Positions 1 to 9,945 are shown, counted from the stretch's first letter. The stretch is 64,000 bases of DNA from Gluconobacter aidae (GCF_009547075.1 NZ_WIPH01000003.1:124001-188000), one strand, 5' to 3'. Notes: generated by a model from the letters alone, not told the origin. Numbers and translations are program-made.

Positions 1-1
1 C

Positions 2-487
2 AACGGTGCCGTTTCGGGCTGGCTGAACAGCGGAAAATGCGAGGGGACGGACGTCCTGCTGTCGCCGCCTGCCGGCAATTTCGTGTTGCCCGAAAAGGTC
101 GAAGGACCGCTGGCGTTTGTCTGTGCCGGGATCGGCATTACGCCGATGATCGGGATGCTGGAAGCGCTGGCCCAGCCCGGTGTCACAACGCCCGTTCATG
201 TCGTGCAGATCGCCCATTCCGCGGAGACCGCGCCGTTTGCGGAGCGTCTGGCCGAGCTGTCCGGCAGTTCGGCAGGGCGCATCCGGGTGGTCACGCGCCT
301 GACGGAGAAAGACGGGCGCCCGACCGCCGCCTGGGTGGCCGGGCAGTTGTCCAACGGAGTCGAGACCTATCTGTGTGGTCCGACAGGCTTCATGCGTGAC
401 ATGGTGCACGGCCTGCCGACAGCCGGCGTTCCGGCCGGGCGTCTGCGTTACGAGACGTTCGGACCGGATACCGGGGTAACGGACTGA
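2..487 (+). CDS. hmp: Flavohemoprotein-like NAD(P)H/FAD reductase domain (C-terminal part)
   Basis: The reading frame is open from the left edge, so the start lies outside the window. The visible 161 residues are the reductase end of a ferredoxin-reductase-type flavoprotein: an SPPAGNF segment at the end of the FAD domain, the NAD-binding CAGIGITPM motif, YLCGPTGFM, and a terminal YETFGP. That order and ending match the C terminus of bacterial flavohemoglobin (Hmp, nitric oxide dioxygenase), which oxidises NO to nitrate with NADH. The globin domain is not visible, so a stand-alone Hmp-type reductase cannot be excluded. The stop is TGA. The next gene, azoR, converges on it with only 13 bases between them. 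Confidence 0.75.
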   Translation, partial: NGAVSGWLNSGKCEGTDVLLSPPAGNFVLPEKVEGPLAFVCAGIGITPMIGMLEALAQPGVTTPVHVVQIAHSAETAPFAERLAELSGSSAGRIRVVTRLTEKDGRPTAAWVAGQLSNGVETYLCGPTGFMRDMVHGLPTAGVPAGRLRYETFGPDTGVTD

Positions 488-500
488 CGCAAAGGGCTGA

Positions 501-1109
501 TTAAAGCGCGCCGGCCTTCTGTTCCGCATCCGACAGGATGCGGGCACGGTCGGCGCCACCATTCGTGGCCAGACCCTCGGCCTCGATCACGGTGATGTCC
601 GTGACGCCCATCATGCCGAACACGGCTTTCAGATAGGTCACCTGATGCTCGAAGGCGGCGGCCGGAGAGCCTTCGCCATAAAGACCGCCGCGAGCCACTG
701 CGAGCACGATCTTCTTGCCCTTTGCGAGACCTTCGATTGCGCCGCCGGACGTGTAGCGGAATGTCTGGCCCGCCACCATGATGCGGTCGATCCAGGATTT
801 GAGCTGGCTGGGAATCGACAGGTTGTACATCGGCACGCCGATGACGAGGATATCGGCGGCCTTGAAATCCTTCATGGCCCTGGCACTGGCGACCAGTTCA
901 GGGCGGGCCGACACATCCGGCGTCAGCTCCTTGCCGAGCCAGGACAGGGCCTCGACGTCCAGATGCGGCAGCGGATCGCTGGCGAGATCAAGGGACGTGA
1001 CCTCAAGGGACGGATCCTTTTTGCGGAACTGCGCGACAGCGGCGGCACTGACCTGACGGCTGGCGGAGCTGTCACCGAGGATGCTGGAATCGATGTGGAG
1101 AAGTTTCAT
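501..1109 (-). CDS. azoR: FMN-dependent NADH-azoreductase / quinone reductase
   Basis: This 202-residue flavodoxin-fold protein begins MKLLHIDSS and carries the FMN-binding VPMYNLSIPSQLKSWID segment and the AVARGGLYG loop of AzoR enzymes. Its length is typical of the family. AzoR works as a cytoplasmic dimer that uses NADH to reduce quinones and azo compounds by two electrons and protects against thiol or quinone stress. The start at 1109 matches the conserved N terminus. It is transcribed away from an HxlR-type regulator at 1201; that pairing is common for quinone-responsive control and suggests local regulation. The physiological substrate is not shown by the sequence. Confidence 0.92.
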   Translation of the reverse strand: MKLLHIDSSILGDSSASRQVSAAAVAQFRKKDPSLEVTSLDLASDPLPHLDVEALSWLGKELTPDVSARPELVASARAMKDFKAADILVIGVPMYNLSIPSQLKSWIDRIMVAGQTFRYTSGGAIEGLAKGKKIVLAVARGGLYGEGSPAAAFEHQVTYLKAVFGMMGVTDITVIEAEGLATNGGADRARILSDAEQKAGAL

Positions 1110-1121
1110 TTTGATCTTTCC

Positions 1122-1156
1122 GGTTCCTGATCGTAACCAGCACCAGATAAGGAACC
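1122..1156. promoter_or_regulatory. Inverted repeat in the azoR/HxlR divergent promoter
   Basis: Seven-base arms GGTTCCT (1122-1128) and AGGAACC (1150-1156) are exact inverted repeats separated by 21 bases in the 91-base gap between the divergent azoR and HxlR genes. The position suits an operator for the HxlR regulator, but this is inference from position and symmetry only. Confidence 0.35.
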
Positions 1157-1200
1157 TTTGAACCCCGCCGCAAGAAGGCACATTCCGGAGCCATAGGCAC

Positions 1201-1614
1201 ATGGATGTTCGCGTCAGCGAGACCGCTCTTTCCCCACCCTCGCCAGACTGCACGCAGAACAGCGATGCCTGTGCCGTCATCCGCTCCATTCTGGCGCGCA
1301 CGACGGACAAGTGGAGCATCCTGATCGTCAAGTCGCTCGGGCGCGGGCCACACCGTTTCAGCGAACTGCGCCGCGCGATCGACGGGATTTCACAGCGGAT
1401 GCTGACCCTGACCCTGCGCAATCTGGAACGCGATGGCCTCGTGCTGCGGACCGTCACCCCAACGACTCCGCCGCGCGTGGATTATGAGCTGACGACGCTC
1501 GGGGAGTCGCTGTGGACGCTGACCGAAGCCTTTGGTCAGTGGGCGCTGTCCAACCGTCCCGAAATCGAGGCGGCCCGCGCCCGTTTCGATGCCCGGCTTG
1601 AAGCCGATCTCTGA
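1201..1614 (+). CDS. HxlR-family winged-helix transcriptional regulator
   Basis: This is a 137-residue protein with the HxlR core: a Cys-containing N-terminal region (TQNSDACAVI), then DKWSILIVKSL, the recognition-helix region GISQRMLTLTLRNLERDGLV, and the wing with PPRVDYELT. HxlR proteins are dimeric repressors or activators that often sense quinones, aldehydes or oxidants through cysteines; two cysteines lie near the N terminus here (TQNSDAC and PDC). Divergence from azoR suggests it controls that gene and itself. It is followed after 24 bases by dapB on the same strand, probably by chance. Confidence 0.88.
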   Translation: MDVRVSETALSPPSPDCTQNSDACAVIRSILARTTDKWSILIVKSLGRGPHRFSELRRAIDGISQRMLTLTLRNLERDGLVLRTVTPTTPPRVDYELTTLGESLWTLTEAFGQWALSNRPEIEAARARFDARLEADL

Positions 1615-1638
1615 TTTTTCCGTTCTGATGGACCAACC

Positions 1639-2385
1639 ATGACCCAGATTTCCGCTCCCCGTATTGGTATCGCCGGCATTACGGGCCGGCTTGGAACGCT
1701 CTGTGCCGAAGAAGCAGGCAACGCCCTTGTCGGCGGCCTGTCCCGCACCGCAAACGCCCAGCGCAACATCACCACCGATCCCGCCGCACTTGCGAAACGC
1801 TGCGATGTGGTGATCGATGTCAGCCATGCTTCGACCGTCCCGGCTCATGCGGCAGCTTTCGCACAGGCCGGATGCGCGTGGGTTCTGGGAACCACGGGAC
1901 TCGATCAGGGCGCGCAGGACGCCGTGAACGCGGCGGCGCAGCATATTCCCGTTCTTCAGGCCGCCAATTTCTCCCCGGCGCTGACGCTGTTTCTGGAACT
2001 GGCGCGGCAGCTTGGCGCGGGACTGCCGGATTATGATGCGGAAATCCTAGAGGTTCATCATCGCCAGAAACTGGACGCCCCGTCCGGCACGGCGCTGGCG
2101 ATTGGCCGGGGTGTGGCGGAAGGACGTGGTGTCAGGCTCGAGGACGTGGCCCGGACCGACCAGAACGGCCGCCGTCCGGAGGGGGCGATCGGATTCGCGT
2201 CCCTGCGCGGCGGGCAGATCGTGGGCGAACACGACCTCGTCCTGATGGCGGCGGACGAACAGATCACCCTGTCTCACCGCGCGCTGGACCGGAGGGTCTT
2301 CGCCAGAGGCGCGATGCTGGCCGCAAGATGGCTAGCCGGACGCCCCGCCGGCCTCTACACAATGGCCGACGCTTTAAAACGCTAA
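1639..2385 (+). CDS. dapB: 4-hydroxy-tetrahydrodipicolinate reductase
   Basis: This 248-residue cytoplasmic enzyme reduces 4-hydroxy-tetrahydrodipicolinate with NAD(P)H in the lysine and meso-diaminopimelate pathway. Visible signs are the N-terminal Rossmann motif GIAGITGRLG, the GTTGL segment, the NFSPALTLF segment, and the catalytic/substrate region EVHHRQKLDAPSGTAL. The conserved EHD...LSHRA stretch follows. The length is close to the family norm. The ATG at 1639 begins MTQISAPRIGIAG. A 50-bp palindromic repeat starts six bases after the stop. Confidence 0.97.
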   Translation: MTQISAPRIGIAGITGRLGTLCAEEAGNALVGGLSRTANAQRNITTDPAALAKRCDVVIDVSHASTVPAHAAAFAQAGCAWVLGTTGLDQGAQDAVNAAAQHIPVLQAANFSPALTLFLELARQLGAGLPDYDAEILEVHHRQKLDAPSGTALAIGRGVAEGRGVRLEDVARTDQNGRRPEGAIGFASLRGGQIVGEHDLVLMAADEQITLSHRALDRRVFARGAMLAARWLAGRPAGLYTMADALKR

Positions 2386-2390
2386 CCAAA

Positions 2391-2440
2391 AAACAGGGTG
2401 CAGGGATCAAGATCCCTGCCGGGCCCGGGCAGAGCCCGGA
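2391..2440 (+). repeat. Dispersed intergenic palindromic repeat, copy 1
   Basis: This 50-bp element lies between dapB and the converging xylitol dehydrogenase gene. It contains two consecutive hairpins: GCAGGGATC...GATCCCTGC and CCGGGC...GCCCGG. A second copy, 48 of 50 bases identical and in inverted orientation, sits at 43437-43486. Both copies are just after a stop codon in a convergent gap, which suggests a REP-like or terminator-like mobile repeat. Confidence 0.8.
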
Positions 2441-2449
2441 CTCCCCCGA

Positions 2450-3238
2450 TCAACCCCCGGCAATAGGCAGGTTCACACCCGTCATGAAGCTGGAATCATC
2501 CCCAAGCAGGAACGCCACCACACCGGGGATCTCGTTGATGTCGCCATAGCGGCGCATCGGAACGCTGCCGATCATCTGCTGGGCCACAACCTTGGGATCG
2601 GTGGAGAAATACTGGCTTCCGACCTTTGCCTGAAGCTCGACCTGACGCTCCCACATGAAGCCGGGGCCCATGTAACCGGGGCTGATGGCGTTCACGCGGA
2701 TGTTGTAGGGAGCGAGATCCAGCGCGGCGGTTTCGGTCAGGGCAATGATGGCGCCCTTGGACGCGCCATAGGCGGCCATGTTCGGCGGTCCCTTCACACC
2801 GGCCATGCTGGCGGTATTGACGACGCGACCGTAGTTCTGCGCGATCATCCGGCGCGAAACGGCCTTGAGGACGTGGAAGGCACCGGTGACGTTGATCGTC
2901 AGCACACGTGCGAAATCGTCGGACGGATAGTCCTGAACGGGGGCGAAAGCACCCTGATAGCCGGCATTGTTGAACAGGAAGTCGATCTTCCCGAAATCCC
3001 GGACCACGGTATCCACGGTCTGGATCACGGCCTCTTCGGATGTGACGTCACAGACATAGGAGCGGGCTTCGACGCCCTTTTCACGGACGGAGACTTCCGC
3101 CTTTTCCAGGGCCTCGCGGTTCATGTCCAGAAGGGCTATGGCCGTGCCCTCTTCTGCCAGACGAAGGGCGGTCGCAAGACCGATATTGCCACCCGCGCCG
3201 GTGACCAGACAGACTTTACCGTTAAACTTCTTCGACAT
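2450..3238 (-). CDS. xdh: NAD-dependent xylitol dehydrogenase (short-chain dehydrogenase)
   Basis: This 262-residue classical short-chain dehydrogenase has the cofactor motif TGAGGNIG near residue 13, the NNAG motif, catalytic Ser in NTASMAG, and YGASK with catalytic Tyr and Lys. An acidic Asp after the second beta strand (LLDMNRE) favours NAD over NADP. From memory the sequence is almost the same as the characterised G. oxydans xylitol dehydrogenase, which interconverts xylitol and D-xylulose in the cytoplasm. The ATG at 3238 gives the known N terminus MSKKFNGKVC; longer upstream starts are not supported. It converges with dapB. The identification rests on recognition, not a search. Confidence 0.9.
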   Translation of the reverse strand: MSKKFNGKVCLVTGAGGNIGLATALRLAEEGTAIALLDMNREALEKAEVSVREKGVEARSYVCDVTSEEAVIQTVDTVVRDFGKIDFLFNNAGYQGAFAPVQDYPSDDFARVLTINVTGAFHVLKAVSRRMIAQNYGRVVNTASMAGVKGPPNMAAYGASKGAIIALTETAALDLAPYNIRVNAISPGYMGPGFMWERQVELQAKVGSQYFSTDPKVVAQQMIGSVPMRRYGDINEIPGVVAFLLGDDSSFMTGVNLPIAGG

Positions 3239-3540
3239 TTCCGAATGCCTCAAACTCTGTTTTTCCCGGAACCGCACCCGTGACGGACAGCAGGGGTCGC
3301 GGGAACACGAACGCAGCATGGACGGTGTCGTTGAAAAATGAAACGGGGGCGCCGACTCTCTTTTTTGTGATCTCACGGCGATTTTCGGGACTGTCCCGCA
3401 GAAAACCGCGTTCAGACCCCATGCAGCCCCTTGACCCTTGCGACCAATTCCGCCAAGCCGTCACCTCCCTGAATGCCACAGCCTGTCTGCCAAGACACCC
3501 TGTGGCCCTTCTCACCACTCATTCCCTGCGAGGTCCCTGA
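3239..3540. other. Intergenic region between xdh and metK
   Basis: About 300 bases hold the divergent promoters of the xylitol dehydrogenase gene and metK. I looked for a SAM-responsive leader before metK and did not recognise a known SAM riboswitch consensus. No convincing gene is visible. Confidence 0.4.
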
Positions 3541-4725
<1,185 letters not shown>

Positions 4726-4754
4726 GTCTCAACCGGTAATCTGGCAGAAAACCC

Positions 4755-5450
4755 CTGGTCGAGTCTCTCAAACCCCAGCCGGAGCGGCTTTATGGCCGCC
4801 AGCGCGGCCATCCGCTCCGGGCCCGGCAGCAGCACCTTCTTGAGAAGGCGCTGCCCCGGCTTTCCTTCACTTCACCGGAAAATCCCGCCGCGGGATTCTC
4901 CGATGCGGTTTCGCGTGTCTTTCTCGAAATCGGTTTTGGCGGCGGCGAACATGCCATCGGCCAGTCCGAACTGAACCCGGATGTCGGCTATATCGCCTCC
5001 GAGGTCTTCGAGAACGGCCTGTGCTCCCTGCTGTCGCGCCTTGTGCCTGAAGGTGAGGAAGACACGGCCACGCCGCCTCCCCATTTCCGCATCTGGGCCG
5101 AAGATGCCCGCCTGCTGCTCAAGGACATGCCCGATGCGTGTCTGGACCGGGCGTATCTGATGTTCCCGGACCCGTGGCCCAAGGCCCGGCATGCCAAACG
5201 CCGCTTCGTGCATCCGGAAAACATCAAGCAGATGCACCGCGTCCTGAAACCCGGCGCCATCTGGCGCGTCGCCAGTGACCATCCCGTCTACCAGGAATGG
5301 GTCACGGAGGTGATGGGCAAACAGGACCTGTTCGATGCGCCGCCCCCGGCCAAGGAACGTCCGGATGGCTGGTCGCCCACACGCTATGAGGCCAAGGCCT
5401 TCCGCGAAGGGCGCGTGCCGTTCTACTGGACTTTCACGCGCCGCCCCTGA
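4755..5450 (+). CDS. trmB: tRNA (guanine-N7-)-methyltransferase; start codon unresolved
   Basis: TrmB methylates G46 of tRNA using SAM. The family pattern is clear: RLYGRQRGHPLRPGQ at the N terminus, the SAM-binding EIGFGGGEH motif, YLMFPDPWPKARHAKRR, and SPTRYEAKAFREGR near the end. The frame is blocked by a stop at 4737-4739, and between it and the conserved RLYGR codons (from 4785) there is no ATG, GTG or TTG. The first canonical start in frame is GTG at 5043, which would remove the SAM-binding motif. CTG at 4755 is the only near-canonical start, so I use it tentatively. A sequencing error or frameshift near 4740-4780 is also possible. Confidence 0.85.
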   Translation: MVESLKPQPERLYGRQRGHPLRARQQHLLEKALPRLSFTSPENPAAGFSDAVSRVFLEIGFGGGEHAIGQSELNPDVGYIASEVFENGLCSLLSRLVPEGEEDTATPPPHFRIWAEDARLLLKDMPDACLDRAYLMFPDPWPKARHAKRRFVHPENIKQMHRVLKPGAIWRVASDHPVYQEWVTEVMGKQDLFDAPPPAKERPDGWSPTRYEAKAFREGRVPFYWTFTRRP

Positions 5451-5489
5451 ACTCTCCAATCCCGTTATCACAGCGAGTGTCCTGACATC

Positions 5490-7130
5490 ATGACCCAGAT
5501 CGAACGCGAAGAAATGGAATTCGATGTCGTGGTGGTCGGTGGCGGTCCCGCCGGTCTGTCCGCCGCGATCCGCCTGAAGCAGCTCGCGCCGGACGCGGGC
5601 GTCTGCCTGATCGAGAAAGGTAGCGAGATCGGGGCGCATATCGTCTCGGGCGCGGTGATCGAACCGCGCAGTCTCGACGAGCTTCTGCCGAACTGGCGGG
5701 ATCTGGGTGCGCCGCTGCGGACGCAGGTTACGGAAGAGCGGATGCTGTTCCTAACCGAAACGCGCTCCTTCGCCGTTCCGTATCTGGACCGCGTGATGCC
5801 GCAGATGGCCAATCACGGGAACTATGTCGTCTCGCTCGGCGAAGTCTGCCGCTGGCTCGGCGAGCAGGCCGAAGCCCTTGGCGTGGAAATCTATCCGGGC
5901 TTCTCGGGCGCGGAACTGTTCATCGAGGACAACCGCGTTGCCGGCGTCGTCACGGGTGACATGGGCATCGAACGCAACGGCGAGCACGGGCCGAACTTCA
6001 CGCCCGGCATGATCCTGCGGGCAAAGCAGACCATCCTGACCGAAGGCGCGCGCGGCTCCCTGACCGGCCATGCCATGAAGCGTTTCGGGCTGCGCAAGGG
6101 CATTGATCCGCAGACCTATGGCCTCGGCGTCAAGGAAGTCTGGGAAATCCCGGCGGAAAAGCACCGTCCCGGCCTCGTGCAGCATAGTTTCGGCTGGCCG
6201 CTTGATGACCATACCTATGGTGGTGCCTGGCTCTATCATTTCGGGGAAAATCTGGTCAGCTTCGGCTTCGTGACCGGCCTCGATTACGCCAACACCTATC
6301 TCTCCCCGTTCGAAGAAATGCAGCGCACCAAGCTGCACCCGGCCTTCCTGGAGCACTTCGAAGGCGGCAAGCGCCTGATCTACGGCGCGCGCGCCCTGTC
6401 CGAAGGCGGATTCCAGTCCATTCCGCGCCTGACCTTCCCCGGCGGCGTTCTGGCTGGTGACTCGGCGGGCTTCCTTAACGTGCCCAAGATCAAGGGCACA
6501 CATACGGCCATGAAATCCGGCATGATCGCGGCTGAGGCCGTGGCCGAGGCTCTGGAAAAGGATAGGAAAGAAGCCGCCAGCATGACGGCGCGCGTCCAGC
6601 AGTCCTGGCTGTGGTCCGAACTGCGCGACGTCCGCAACATCCGCCCGGCTTTCGCGAAATGGGGCATGAAGCTCGGCGCGATTTATGCGGGCATCGACAG
6701 CATGATCCTGCGCGGCCGTGCGCCCTGGACGCTGCATCACCCACATGCCGATAACGAGACGCTGCGTCCCGCTTCGGTGTGCACGAAAATCGATTATCCC
6801 AAGCCCGACGGGAAGATCACCTTCGATCGCGTCAGCTCGGTCTTTCTGAGCGGAACAAACCATGAGGAAAACCAGCCGGTTCACCTTAAGCTCCGCAACG
6901 AGGCCATCTGGCGCACCGTCAATCATGACGTGTTCGATTCGCCGGAGAGCCGCTACTGCCCGGCTGGTGTGTATGAACAGGAACAGAAGGGCGAAAACGC
7001 CTGGCAGCTTCGGATCAACGCCCAGAACTGCGTGCACTGCAAGACCTGCGACATCAAGGACCCGACACAGAATATCGACTGGTGCACGCCCGAAGGTGGC
7101 GGCGGTCCGAACTATCCGGTCGGGATGTAA
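5490..7130 (+). CDS. Electron transfer flavoprotein-ubiquinone oxidoreductase
   Basis: This 546-residue protein passes electrons from reduced ETF to ubiquinone at the inner membrane. It starts with the FAD motif VVVGGGPAGLSAAIRL, contains GDSAGFLNVPKIKGTHTAMKSGM, and ends with a ferredoxin-like domain holding the 4Fe-4S cysteines (YCPAGVY, CVHCKTCDIKDPTQNIDWC). Length and domain order match complete ETF-QO. It is followed by etfB and etfA on the same strand, forming a compact ETF module. No acyl-CoA or other donor dehydrogenase is next to it, so the electron source cannot be read from this window. Confidence 0.95.
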   Translation: MTQIEREEMEFDVVVVGGGPAGLSAAIRLKQLAPDAGVCLIEKGSEIGAHIVSGAVIEPRSLDELLPNWRDLGAPLRTQVTEERMLFLTETRSFAVPYLDRVMPQMANHGNYVVSLGEVCRWLGEQAEALGVEIYPGFSGAELFIEDNRVAGVVTGDMGIERNGEHGPNFTPGMILRAKQTILTEGARGSLTGHAMKRFGLRKGIDPQTYGLGVKEVWEIPAEKHRPGLVQHSFGWPLDDHTYGGAWLYHFGENLVSFGFVTGLDYANTYLSPFEEMQRTKLHPAFLEHFEGGKRLIYGARALSEGGFQSIPRLTFPGGVLAGDSAGFLNVPKIKGTHTAMKSGMIAAEAVAEALEKDRKEAASMTARVQQSWLWSELRDVRNIRPAFAKWGMKLGAIYAGIDSMILRGRAPWTLHHPHADNETLRPASVCTKIDYPKPDGKITFDRVSSVFLSGTNHEENQPVHLKLRNEAIWRTVNHDVFDSPESRYCPAGVYEQEQKGENAWQLRINAQNCVHCKTCDIKDPTQNIDWCTPEGGGGPNYPVGM

Positions 7131-7236
7131 TTTTCTTCCCGCAAAAGGGCACGGCCAGAGCGGAATGTGACTTTTCCGGTCAGTCCCGCTACGGTGGCGC
7201 CCGTTTTTGTGGCGGCGACAGCAGCGAAAGATGACG

Positions 7237-7986
7237 ATGAAAGTTCTGGTCCCAGTCAAACGGGTGGTCGATTACAACGTCAAGGTACGTGTAGCGGCCG
7301 ATGGCAGCGGTGTCGAAACGCAGGGCGTGAAAATGTCCATGAATCCGTTCGACGAAATCGCAGTCGAAGAAGCAGTGCGCCTTCGTGAAAAAGGCGCGGC
7401 CAAGGAAGTCGTGGCCGTGACCATCGGCGCACAGGCCGCGCAGGACGTGCTGCGTACGGCCATGGCGATGGGCGCGGACCGCGCCATTCTCGTCCGCACG
7501 GACGACACGCTTGAGCCGCGCGCCGTGGCCAACGTGCTCAAGGCCATTGCCACGCGCGAGGACGCCGGTCTGATCTGCATGGGCAAGCAGGCGATCGACG
7601 ACGACATGAACGCTACGGGCCAGATTCTGGCCGCGAAGCTCGGCTGGCCGCAGGGCACGTTCGCCAGCGCTGTGACGGTTGCCGATGGCCGTATCGAAGT
7701 TGCCCGCGAGATTGATGGCGGCACGGAAGTCGTGTCCCTCACACTCCCGGCCGTGATCACGGCGGATCTGCGCCTTAACGAACCGCGCTATGCGTCCCTA
7801 CCGAACATCATGAAGGCCCGCAAGAAGCCGCTTGAGACGATCGAGATCGACAGCCTCGGCGTCGATACGGCCTCGCGCCTGACGGTGGTTTCCGTGGCCG
7901 AGCCGTCCGAGCGCAAGGAAGGCGTGAAGGTGAACAGCGCGGCCGAACTGGTCGAGAAGCTCAAGACAGAAGCGAAGGTGATCTGA
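7237..7986 (+). CDS. etfB: Electron transfer flavoprotein beta subunit
   Basis: From [17 protein letters not shown] this is a 249-residue EtfB, the usual length. It carries [16 protein letters not shown] and the AMP-binding region [14 protein letters not shown], with the family signature [29 protein letters not shown]. EtfB binds AMP and pairs with EtfA, which holds FAD. Another ATG at 7231 would add two residues; a GAAAG stretch is better spaced for 7237. Its TGA stop overlaps the etfA ATG by one base at 7986, so translation is probably coupled. Confidence 0.95.
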   Translation: MKVLVPVKRVVDYNVKVRVAADGSGVETQGVKMSMNPFDEIAVEEAVRLREKGAAKEVVAVTIGAQAAQDVLRTAMAMGADRAILVRTDDTLEPRAVANVLKAIATREDAGLICMGKQAIDDDMNATGQILAAKLGWPQGTFASAVTVADGRIEVAREIDGGTEVVSLTLPAVITADLRLNEPRYASLPNIMKARKKPLETIEIDSLGVDTASRLTVVSVAEPSERKEGVKVNSAAELVEKLKTEAKVI

Positions 7987-8891
7987 TGACCGCTCTTGTT
8001 CTGGTTGAAGTCGAAAACGGCGCGGTCCGTCAGGCTTCCCGTTCGGCTGTTGCCGCGGCCTCCCGCTTCGGTGCCGTCGATGCCATCGTGTTCGGAGACG
8101 GCGCGGAAGCCGCTGCCGCCCTGCCGGGTGTGACGCGCGTTCTCAGCGTGCCGGCTCTGGTCAACGATCTGGCCGAGCCCGCCGCCGACCTGCTGGCCGC
8201 CCGCGCGAAAGACTACAGCCACATCGTGGCCGCAGCCTCCGCCACCGGTAAGAATATCCTGCCGCGTCTGGCAGGTTTGCTGGACGTGCAGCCCATCCCC
8301 GATGTGGTCGAGATCAAGGACGCCGACACCTTCGTGCGCCCGATCTATGCCGGTAACGCCCTGGCAACGGTCCGCTCTTCCGACAGCATCAAGGTGCTGA
8401 CGATCCGCGGCTCCAATTTCGATCCGATCGCGGCCGAGGGTGGCTCCGCCACGGTTGAGACAATCGAAGCTCCGGCCAGCGAGAAGTCCGTCTTCGTGAA
8501 GGTCGAGCTTTCGGCCTCCGACCGTCCGGAACTGGAATCCGCCCGCGTGGTGATTTCCGGCGGCAAGGGCATGAAGGACGCTGCGAACTTCAAGCTGCTC
8601 GAACCCATCGCCGACAAGCTGAACGCCGCCATCGGCGCATCGCGTGCGGCCGTGGATTCCGGCTTTGCCCCGAACGAGATGCAGGTCGGCCAGACCGGCA
8701 AGATCGTGGCACCGGAACTCTATATCGCCGTGGGTCTGTCCGGTGCGATCCAGCATCTGGCGGGCATGAAGGACAGCCGCGTCATCGTGGCCATCAATAC
8801 CGATCCGGAAGCCCCGATTTTCAAGGTCGCCGATTATGGGGTCGTGGGCGATCTGTTCGAAGTCCTGCCGGAGCTTGAAAAAGCGCTGTAA
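7986..8891 (+). CDS. etfA: Electron transfer flavoprotein alpha subunit
   Basis: This 301-residue EtfA shows the C-terminal FAD-binding domain: a [11 protein letters not shown] segment, [30 protein letters not shown], the [13 protein letters not shown] segment, and [21 protein letters not shown]. It forms the soluble heterodimer with EtfB that shuttles electrons to ETF-QO, encoded just upstream. The first base of its ATG is the last base of the etfB stop. A strong intrinsic terminator follows, so the module ends here. Confidence 0.96.
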   Translation: MTALVLVEVENGAVRQASRSAVAAASRFGAVDAIVFGDGAEAAAALPGVTRVLSVPALVNDLAEPAADLLAARAKDYSHIVAAASATGKNILPRLAGLLDVQPIPDVVEIKDADTFVRPIYAGNALATVRSSDSIKVLTIRGSNFDPIAAEGGSATVETIEAPASEKSVFVKVELSASDRPELESARVVISGGKGMKDAANFKLLEPIADKLNAAIGASRAAVDSGFAPNEMQVGQTGKIVAPELYIAVGLSGAIQHLAGMKDSRVIVAINTDPEAPIFKVADYGVVGDLFEVLPELEKAL

Positions 8892-8913
8892 GGCATTCTT
8901 TTCCTGCAACGGC

Positions 8914-8950
8914 AAAAAAGGGGCGCCCCATGACGGGACGCCCCTTTTTT
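8914..8950 (+). terminator. Intrinsic terminator after etfA
   Basis: A hairpin with arms GGGGCG (8920-8925) and CGCCCC (8939-8944), flanked by A6 and T6 runs, lies 22 bases after etfA. The T run makes it a standard rho-independent terminator on the plus strand. Confidence 0.9.
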
Positions 8951-9027
8951 CATGACAGGACCTGACAGAGGTTTAACTGGCTCTCCGGCACCCATGAGGC
9001 ACTCTTCAGGGCACGGAGACACCCATC

Positions 9028-9735
9028 ATGACCCTGCGTAAGTTCGCCCGAGACATCCTGTCCTGCCTGCCCGTTCTACTGGGCTTCCTGACCATTCATA
9101 CGGCCCTTGCCGCGGCCTACATCGTGCCCTCGGCCTCGATGGAGCCGACACTGATGATCGGGGACCAGATTGGCGTCATTGTGCCCAGCTATGGTCTCAG
9201 CACCGCCAACCTGCCTTTCGGTCCTGCCCTGAAGCCGCATGACAGCAGCGGAAGACGCCTCTTCGGACACCTGCCCCATCGCGGAGACGTGGTCGTGTTC
9301 CGCGCACCCGCCAACCTGCACCAGACATGGGTCAAACGCGTCATCGGACTGCCGGGCGACACGGTGGCTCTGGTGCATGGCCGGGTCATCCTGAACGGAA
9401 CGGTGCTTCCATGGAAAGACATGGGACCAACCCGCGAAGAAAGCCGAAAGAACGTCTGGCGTGCGGCAGAACGCTATGAAGAAACCCTGCCGGGCAACAG
9501 ACACCACGACATTCTTAAAATGGCGCAGGACGGAGACCTGGACAACATCGCCCCCTTCACCGTTCCCGCAAACCACCTGTTCGTCATGGGCGACAATCGG
9601 GACAATTCCGCCGACTCGCGGGTCAGCGTAGCGGATGGGGGCGTCGGGCTTCTTCCCGTCTGGAACCTTCAGGGAGAAGCCCGTGCCGTCCTGTGGTCAT
9701 GGCGGGATATTAGCAGAACGGCGCTCGTTCTCTGA
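9028..9735 (+). CDS. lepB: Signal peptidase I (LepB type)
   Basis: This 235-residue protein has one N-terminal membrane segment (about residues 10-32), then the catalytic serine motif PSASMEPTL (Ser37), the TWVKRVIGLPGD box with the general-base Lys103, and FVMGDNRDNSADSR (box E). These are the hallmarks of signal peptidase I, which removes Sec signal peptides on the periplasmic face. It is a single gene rather than part of the usual lepB-rnc-era cluster, so it may be a second copy. The start at 9028 leaves a short cytoplasmic N terminus. Confidence 0.9.
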   Translation: MTLRKFARDILSCLPVLLGFLTIHTALAAAYIVPSASMEPTLMIGDQIGVIVPSYGLSTANLPFGPALKPHDSSGRRLFGHLPHRGDVVVFRAPANLHQTWVKRVIGLPGDTVALVHGRVILNGTVLPWKDMGPTREESRKNVWRAAERYEETLPGNRHHDILKMAQDGDLDNIAPFTVPANHLFVMGDNRDNSADSRVSVADGGVGLLPVWNLQGEARAVLWSWRDISRTALVL

Positions 9736-9795
9736 TTTTTCGCTCCAGCCCTCTTGCAGGAAAGCGTTAACCCCTGTAGGAGAAGCGCCGTCGGC

Positions 9796-9872
9796 CGGAG
9801 TGTAGCTCAGCCTGGTAGAGCACTGTGTTCGGGACGCAGGGGCCGGAGGTTCGAATCCTCTCACTCCGACCA
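9796..9872 (+). tRNA. tRNA-Pro (CGG)
   Basis: A 77-base cloverleaf is readable: acceptor arms CGGAGTG and CACTCCG, D-loop AGCTCAGCCTGGTAGAGC, anticodon loop TTCGGGA with anticodon CGG, T-arm GGAGGTTCGAATCCTC, and an encoded CCA end. Confidence 0.95.
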
Positions 9873-9945
9873 GCCGATAATTTTTCCAGAAATCGCTGAT
9901 ACAGTTTCTTGGCCTCAGGCCAGCGCATCTCTGCGCCTGAAACGC

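Noticed and set aside
3239-3540. SAM riboswitch before metK
   Set aside because: I saw no match to the SAM-II, SAM-IV, SAM-V or SAM/SAH consensus by eye; only a plain leader is visible.
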